From positions 248,001 to 312,000 of the forward strand of contig CALYLX010000141.1 in NCBI GenBank assembly GCA_944990035.1: a stretch of DNA of 64,000 bases, read 5' to 3'. Shown here piece by piece: positions 57,111 to 64,000 of this stretch. The DNA is from Clitopilus passeckerianus. Lineage: Eukaryota > Basidiomycota > Agaricomycetes > Agaricales > Entolomataceae. Positions within the stretch are counted from its first letter, which is position 1. Each line of letters begins with the position of its first letter. The notes beneath the pieces were generated by a model, which made no database searches, was not told where the DNA came from, and saw only the letters and a program-made list of their open reading frames with translations. A program made the position numbers and the translations under genes.

Positions 57111-58029
57111 GACAAAGGAATTCGCATCTCCCCTTCCTCCCCGATTTCAGCTGCCGAGATATATGGTCCCCCGAATCCCATCACTATATCCATATCTCAT
57201 ACTCTTTCCCGGTCCCTTTTGCTGTTACCCATTCACGCGATTACCCGCATGCGCCTGGTTCCTCGATTCATCGCCGCCATGGCTCCTTACCTGCCACAAC
57301 TTTCTCAAAACCTATCATCTGCTTGCGGCACCTATCAAACTTTCGCCTCCACGACTTGGCCACCCCTCCTTCATGATAAGGACCTGCCGTTCCTGAGCTA
57401 TCAACTACTGGAACTTTCCCGAACCTACAACGGAAGAAAATCTCTATAGCAAGAGAACAGAGCTTGAGGGCCAGGACATGCACATGGGGTATGGTGCTTT
57501 GAGCCTGTTCCAAAGCGGCTCAAAGGAGGAAGGATATCTCGCGCAGCGTTACCAGCACGAAAACCACATACACCGGTCGAGCTTCCGGGCCTGTGGTGAT
57601 ACTTAAGGGGTGTTCAAGTCAGACCTAATACCGCCGTCCACCCAAAGTATCCAATGCTTGGAACATGGTCGTCGAGCAGCAAGCTGTATCCACGAAGACG
57701 AAGGTGTTATGGCGCTCCCACGAGAATTACACGGTGATGAAGAGACTCGCTTGCTCATGAAGAATTGAAGGAGGAGGCCGCCAGCGTATCGCTGTTATCT
57801 GATGTTAGATCCAGGCATCAACCCAAGCAGGTTCGTACATTTCCTTCCTCGAGAGGACCTACTATATATCTAATATTCTCTCGTCAGGTATTCACGAAAT
57901 TCCGACTCCTTGGATATCTCCTGTCACTTCCACAGTTGCAAGAACACATATGCTTACCCATGCACTATTCCACACGACAGGCTTCAATCAGGCGCAAACA
58001 TTTCCTGGCACATAATGGATGGGCAATCA
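57111..58029. other. No supported gene
   Basis: The end of the plus frame 56612-57376 and the overlapping 56962-57396 are Ser/Pro/Phe-rich and unrecognised. 57520-58029 shows only short frames. The plus frame 57765-58055 leads into the family D copy on the right. Confidence 0.3.
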
Positions 58030-58740
58030 GGCGGATCCAGCTCCACATCCCATAAACTCGACTCGCACCTCACGACCTCCACTTAGCGCTTCCGTATGGC
58101 GAGACGAGCAATTCAAGGCTCTGCCAGCCCGAACTAAAATGCCTCGAGCTGGAGTTATTGTGCTTCGCCCCATCCTCCCCTTCCGCGTCCATGGTCATTT
58201 CAACGAGCTTGTACCTATTGCTACGGCCTACTTGAGTCCACGAAAGCGCAATCGCTGTGCTCGTAGCTTCTTGTTCTGAGGAGCCCAAGGACTTCTCTGG
58301 TCTTGTCGGTGGTGGATGCTGGATCAAACACCGACCTCAGCCCTCAAAGAAACGCTGCCCAGCGTCCGCTAGAGTTGTGGAGGCGTCCTCCGTGTCACCG
58401 CAGACCAGACCGGTGTCCGAACAACCGATGTCAATGGACAGCGAGATTTATCTCCCTTGGACAACAGATTGTTCACAGCTCAGTGTGAAAAACACACGAT
58501 GCAGGAACGCTTCATGGAAGGCTTCTCAGTGTTCGAATATTCAGGTTGCATGCTGTATAGTTTATGTATCGGCGCAGACTCCACGGACTCTAGGATATTC
58601 CTTGCTCTTTACGCATGATGCATGGCAGCGATATCGTCGTCCAATTTTCACATATCATATACGTATCCTCTGGTTATATCCGTTCATAGAATCGTACTAC
58701 CATATTGAGTTACTAGCCTACTACAGTTTCGAATGAACGC
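58030..58740 (+). repeat. Divergent gene family D, copy 2
   Basis: Partner of 52180-52980, in the same orientation and block order. The frame QPELKCLELELLCF is interrupted by a stop (TAG at about 58234, in TACTTGAGTCC context after a shift), and a second frame continues with EEPKDFSGLVGGGC and VSEQPMSMDSEIY. The copy therefore looks decayed. Confidence 0.45.
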
Positions 58741-61700
58741 AGCCCTGCGGCGAGATAGATTCCGGTTACCGTGACCTTTTCATTGACATCGTCCTATGTC
58801 GGCCTGGGAGCAACCCGACATATTAAAGATTCAGAAAGGGAACACAACCCGAGTCTTCGCACCATCCGCAGAGAAGACTGACGTCATGTATGAGATGTAA
58901 AATAAAAGTCTAGGAATGAAGATGAGCGAGTGGTGTGGAGAAAGATATACGAGATATGACGGTGGCCTCGATTTCGAGTGTACCATGCACAAGACGTTGA
59001 AAACCGAAGGGTTGAGGCCAGAACCTTACAGCTTGGGGCTTGGGAGAGCTCTGCATGCACATACGACCTTCGCTAATACTTACCTATAGTTTATAAGACC
59101 TACCAAGGTCGAGGGTCGGCGTGATCGCGAAGTATTGTTGTGCGGTACAAGACTTAAGAGGTACTTGGTTTAGAGGACGAATCGGAGGAAAGCAGAGACG
59201 TGCCCAACTTTATCGACATTCATGGTGCCCAGACTCACGTCAAACACTCTTTCGCATTGAGCGTCACCTAAGTAGGGCTAGTAGTGGACCTTGGGTTGAC
59301 GTTCGCCCCGCTTGGCAAAGAATTGGCGCAAAGTTTAGAATTGGAATTCCCGGTACCTAGTGCTGCTTCGAAGCAACGCAGCCCCCTTTCAGACCATTCT
59401 CGAATGTGTATCAAGGTCGATTCAATCAGAATACTACTCGTAAAAATAAGCAGGTATATAGTCCTTTGATGAATCGGACGTGAGGGAGCTAAGTACACAT
59501 ATCAAGCTGAGAAGAAATTCACAGTAAACCAAATGTTTTGTACTTCCGCTCCTACGCTCGTATTTCAACTCGAAGCTGGTCCTTCAGGTCGCAATCCCAG
59601 ATCTATATCTCCAATTTGCACGATGCAACTGCCAATATGGAAGTCCGTGTTCCGAGCGATGAAGATGGCGTAGCTCTTGAAGCTGAGGCTGAATGTATTC
59701 CCAGAATCATCGCATTCCAAAATACGATATGGGTGGTAGCTCAGCGGCTCAACATCCTTTGCCAGGTGATCGGCCTACTATGCGCGAAGACCCTAAATTG
59801 AAGCTACCAACGAAGTTGACTTGACAGCTGGCAGGAAGGAAAGGAGGATAGTAGGAGGGGAGGGCGAAACATTTCCCAGGTGAGCAGGCCGTCTTCAATA
59901 TCGATGATGAGAAATCAATATGCTCGACCACTGCTCCGAAGTGGGAAGTTCGTGGGGGGAACTCTACAGGCCTGTTGATGAAAGATTTGAATCCCTCGAC
60001 CTGAACTTCGCGGTGGGCATCCTCCAGATGTGAGCAACTCTTGGCCGGGAGAAGTCGTGGCCAGTTACGGTGAGCAGGGCATCATCTCCGTCGGTTTGAT
60101 CATTTAGCTTGACATCTCCTAGCTGTAGCACGCCTTTGACTTCTATGTTCGGTCACCATGAAACCCAGCCGGGAGCAAGATATGCTGGAGGGTGGAGGTC
60201 GACAGAATAAGGGAAAAGGACGTTGAGCGACTAGGTTGTCGATAGCCGCTGTTCAAACCACCAAATTCGACAGGAGGGAGGATGTATGGTCGTTGGATGC
60301 CGAGCACCGAACGGCGGGTACCTCGGCGCATTCTGAGAAACCACGAAACTGACTCAGCACTCCCACTCCCGATCAACTCGAGCGTCCTGCTCCCGCCCCA
60401 AAACAGATTCGGCTCAAGTGTCCACGCCGAGATCACGAACTCTCCGCCTCTAACCCTCGTCTACCCGGACCAAATACCAGTCCTGTCAGCTCCTTTCGTA
60501 GTAGCCCCACTCGATCCAAGCATCAGGGGATGGAGAGTTAACGTACAACGTAGGAAAACCAGGGTGTTGCCGTCATCTTCGAGTTGAGCTGGGGAGGGAG
60601 AAGCAGTCTGAGGTATTCTTGGAGGCATGAGTGGAGTTTGAGGATATCACATTATTCTCATAGAGAGAAAAACCAGCCCAGCTGGATTCCGTGTGATACG
60701 CAGCCACCTCAGGATCTGGACCGTATCCCGTGTTCCCTCCACTGACCACATCGTTGAGAGCTTGTCCTTCTGGAACCATCTCCCATCATCAACCGTAACG
60801 CGCTCAAGCAAAGCTCCTGAATGGTGAGGTGGATGAATGAAGGGAGGTTGTAGGCGTCGCGGAACCAACCGCAACGTGTCCAGTGGCAGGAAGGGAGGGA
60901 GGTGGGTGCTTTGAAGGCGAAAGCAAGTTTCCACCCGACTGATATTGGACCTCGGTGCGTTCATCGTTGCTTCCAATGAAGCCGTCAATCGCCTCGCCAT
61001 CGAAACGGTGCGTGTGCATATAGAGCATCAGCGGCTACACGACATCAAGGTCAAAAGCCGGTGGCATCTCCTTCAGCGTTTCGCGTGTCTGAATCTGTAG
61101 AATGAGCATCGGTGAGAAGGACGTTCCAGGGGTGTAGCATTTTGAGATGGATCTTACCTTCGTGTTAAAATCTTGCGATAGGCGAAACCTCCCGATATTA
61201 GTGCTCTCAAAGCTCCTGCATCTGTCGAACCTGCTCCTCTCCTTCCCCAGCTATGGAGGACGCAGATAAGCTGAACATCCACGTCGTCAACATGAGGCCG
61301 CCCAGCCCTACACAGCAGCGCTCGCAGTCATGATTTGCCACTCGACTCCGTAACCGATGGAAAGTAGGTGATTTTCGGAAATCGTTGTGCATTCGTCTAC
61401 AGGCTGATGGAGGCCAGCCAGGCCAAAGATGTCCGAGGCACTTCATTCGCGTACGCCACTGGGCGGATTCGAAATTGGAGAAGACTCCAGTTGTCCTTCT
61501 CTCCTGCTTCGTCCCTGTTGACGCCAGAGCAAGCAGTCTTCTATGCTCGATCTTCATAAAAGATTGTGTGGGAGCTCGGTCGCAGTGGAGAGGTTTTGAA
61601 GTGTGCCGGGACGAAGGGGTCGGTCGTGAGTGTAAAGGCCGGGGAAGTAGGGAGTACAGGGGTGGAGGCTCCTGGTCGAAGCCAAAATTGGATTGGCAAT

Positions 61701-62339
61701 TTGAAAAGAGTCAAGGGCCGAGGCATGGACATTGGGTGCGTCGGTGACGATGGGGCATGTTTCCAGGTACATGAGGATGGGTGGTCGAAGATGACGGATC
61801 CTGTGGTTTGCTTCCATCTTTATACGCCGAGTCCAAGACATTTGACGAGGAAGAGTGGGAACATGATTCTTGACGACGGAGGATGCGAAGATGTCAGGGG
61901 AAGTGGGTATTGAACTTCCGGCCGGTTATCGTAGGAGCTTGACCCTTTACCTCCTAGAGTCCCTGTTGGCGTCGTTTAATTGCTACTTGTGATCCTCAAC
62001 TTGAATAACAGTAGTAGCATGTTCCAGCTTCATTTTATGGAAGGGAACTGCGTGTAAGGGAAGAATGCCGAAGAAGGGCATTTCGTAGAATAAACCCCAG
62101 TACCATGATCTGGACAGTGCACAAGCATAAGAGAGCGAATCGGCTGAAATTTCGTGAGCGGAGGCCGATAAAAGGAAAAGGCCATGTCGAACTTACTCTA
62201 TGGACAAAGATTCTTGGTTAAGCCGTGCTTTCGTGATGCAGTAGGATTCAGCTCAGGCATATGTAGTTGAAGCTGACTTGAAGTCGATGGAGGATTCACT
62301 TGCAAACTTGAAGATCGGGAGCGGAAGAGAAATGGCAAA
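58741..62339. other. 3.6 kb without a recognised gene
   Basis: Frames of 60-120 codons are scattered on both strands: 59121-59360 plus, 59538-59801 plus, 60143-60436 minus overlapping 60282-60587 plus, 60647-61000 minus, and 61207-61557 minus overlapping 61385-61747 and 61566-61913 plus. The minus blocks between 61080 and 60140 could be exons of one gene (HRFDGEAIDGFIGSNDERTE, VERVTVDDGRWF-like, NLFWGGSRTLELIG), but I cannot place splice sites with confidence and recognise no domain. Confidence 0.3.
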
Positions 62340-62990
62340 TCTGAGCATCGTGTGAGCCGCCTTCTGTTTTCGGACTCATCGAGGCCTACAGCCTTCGGAG
62401 TAAACAGGGCAAAACACGTGTCCAGCTCGATCGCGGGGCTGGCTGCTCAGAAGCTTTTCTCTGACAAAGGGCAAACCACCTACCCTAAATCACGATCCCA
62501 CACTCCCCTTCGTCGTTCTCACTTCCTCCAGAGCTTGAGCACATATCAATGACACCATGACACATTCTCGGCAAGCAGTACTCAAATTTATGGGGCAGCA
62601 AGTGCTGCGTAAGGGCTGAACAACCTTGATGAAGGACTATCCGCCATCGCACTATGTTGTCGAATTTCGCCTATGCAAAGTGGCCAGCCAATATTCGTTT
62701 CTCCAGCCCTACAGGATCTCCATTGAAAGCTTACAAGGCACTCAAATGTGTACCCCGGACTCGCCCACGTCTCTTTCTTGGTTGCCCCGTTCCATTCTTC
62801 TGCTAGTGCGATCGATCATCCATCGACATCCTCCCGTCTGCTGAAGTACACCTTCCTCCTGGCTTCTCACGGACTTAGCGCAGGCAGGAAATGTGTATAC
62901 GAAGGCAGCACACTGGTGTTTGAAAATGCCAGAATCGATGACTACATTGGGGCCTCATAGGTAAATCCTCATATTTCATGAAGAAAAAAA
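62340..62990 (+). repeat. Possible third copy of gene family C
   Basis: The right end matches the C-terminus of family C copy 1: CVYEGSTLVFENARIDDYIG here, VVCEGSTVLYSNGIDEHTG there, each followed by a stop and then GGTAA (TAGGTAA) and a similar 20-30 bases. The left part shows a weaker match to TTCCGGCGTCTGTTG-type sequence near 62360. The middle of the family is missing or too diverged. Only the last 80-100 bases are convincing. Confidence 0.4.
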
Positions 62991-64000
62991 CGAACTGAAT
63001 TCAATTTAGTCTTTTAGCTCTTGATCACTATATGCGAACTGGAAGACATCTACGACGGCTGCCCTTCAACTAGACCAAGCGTGCGAACACTTCTGCCCCC
63101 CAGCTCCACAGCGAACGACATCCTGGACATATTTACCCTCGCGGTTCAGGAGACGTACATACCAGCGCCTGGCTTCAGTTCTCTCGCACTGCACATCTAC
63201 AACTCGTTCAATTCGATAGACGAGTAACAATATGAGCGGGACCTGCTCTTGCTTCAGGATATGCGTCAGAGTCGGCCTCATACATGTCGTTAGCATGCTA
63301 TCGACCAGATTTGCTACATCCGTGTTCCCATCCCCGATGCGCTTCAGCTCCCACTTCACCTGTCCCCCAATCCTTCCCATCTACTGCACCGACAACCCTT
63401 ACCCGTCCCGGCGTGCACACCTTCACATTAAGATTCACGTAGCCGATTCCAGTCCACATCGTCCAAAGCAAGTCATCGCCTACCACCGAGACTATTCATC
63501 CAACGTTCGGGGCTTCCAAAGAGCCGGCTCAGGCAGAAGAGCAACCTGAAGTGCACAGCGTCAATCCCCAGGCTTTCGAGACCCAAGCAACATACGTCGT
63601 CGCTCACTCGGCGACCCTCGTCAGATCCTCAAGCGGCAGCCAATTGCCAGCCGACGCAACCCATTGGCACCACCAATTTCATGAGAACCGCCAGTACAAT
63701 CTGTTGTGCTGTCCACTTCTCGAAACGTTTCCCAGGACCCTCCATCTTCCTACAGTGTGCAAGCCGCTACCCATCAGGGTTTCTCTACGCTCTGCTGGCC
63801 TCCCGTGGGACAGATGCTGAACGTGTCGCGGGCGAGAACATGGCAGAAACTTCCCACTCTCTTGCTGCTCCCAGCGCAGAGGCATAGACATACGGTTCTT
63901 GAAGCAAGGCTCCAATTCAAAAAAGTACTCAAGAGGGAGGAGGGATGAACCGAAGCATGTTTGAGAGTCGGATATCTATTATTGGCGTCTGCACGCCAGA
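62991..64000. other. Right edge, no recognised gene
   Basis: A plus frame 63021-63227 (LEDIYDGCPSTRPSVRTLLPP, ILDIFTLAVQETYIPAPG) directly follows the possible family C end and could be its next exon or a separate short protein. Further frames (63232-63549, 63551-63820 and others) overlap without known motifs. Confidence 0.3.

Noticed and set aside
36000..64000. LTR retrotransposon or intact DNA transposon
   Set aside because: No reverse transcriptase, integrase, RNase H or transposase motif and no long terminal repeats could be read, although the region is rich in duplicated sequence.

Overview
The window looks like nuclear DNA of a filamentous basidiomycete, most likely an Agaricomycete. 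The genes are split by many short introns (about 50-90 nt, GT-AG). The gene content also fits: a secreted GH5 subfamily-5-like endoglucanase, a glutamic (G1/eqolisin) peptidase, fungal-type protein-kinase-like genes, F-box proteins and a NACHT-WD40 NOD-like receptor. No bacterial operons, rRNA, CRISPR or convincing tRNA were seen. Exon models were built by hand from frame continuity, splice consensus and comparison of paralogues inside the window.

Left half (about 1-36 kb), gene-bearing. A broken F-box gene (1.1-3.2 kb, minus) is followed by a complete GH5 endoglucanase (3.7-5.5 kb, minus), a kinase-like gene with an in-frame stop (6.7-9.05 kb), an App1-type phosphatidate phosphatase (9.3-11.7 kb) and an alpha/beta hydrolase (11.9-13.2 kb, minus). 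Next come an unrecognised gene (14.0-16.0 kb), a decayed kinase-like gene (17.8-19.1 kb), a second alpha/beta hydrolase (19.3-20.6 kb, minus), mitochondrial pyruvate dehydrogenase E1 alpha (22.9-24.5 kb) and the secreted G1 peptidase (25.5-26.4 kb). The intact F-box paralogue (26.7-28.8 kb), a coiled-coil protein (32.3-33.6 kb, minus) and the intact kinase-like paralogue (34.4-35.7 kb) finish this half. Three paralogue pairs (F-box, hydrolase, kinase) sit within 35 kb, and in two of them one copy is decaying.

Right half (about 28.8-32 kb and 36-64 kb), accessory. It is rich in divergent duplicated sequence with no recognised family. There are copies at 30.4/41.8 kb, a direct tandem pair at 42.7/44.0 kb, and a family at 38.4, 55.8 and probably 62.3 kb. 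Another family lies at 52.2 and 58.0 kb with an inverted relative at 53.2-54.3 kb, which itself has a neighbouring copy at 54.8-55.7 kb. A patch of short palindromic words lies at 37.7-38.25 kb. In the middle is one clearly intact accessory gene, a NACHT/WD40 NOD-like receptor (46.4-50.1 kb). It has near-identical 42-residue WD40 repeats and a G/N/Q-patterned motif just before the NACHT domain, which I propose as an amyloid-type signalling motif. This is the best candidate for an interesting system: a fungal self/non-self recognition receptor with a rapidly evolving sensor.

The genes do not form one pathway. Housekeeping genes (PDH E1 alpha, App1) are interspersed with secreted degradative enzymes and lineage-specific, fast-evolving genes.
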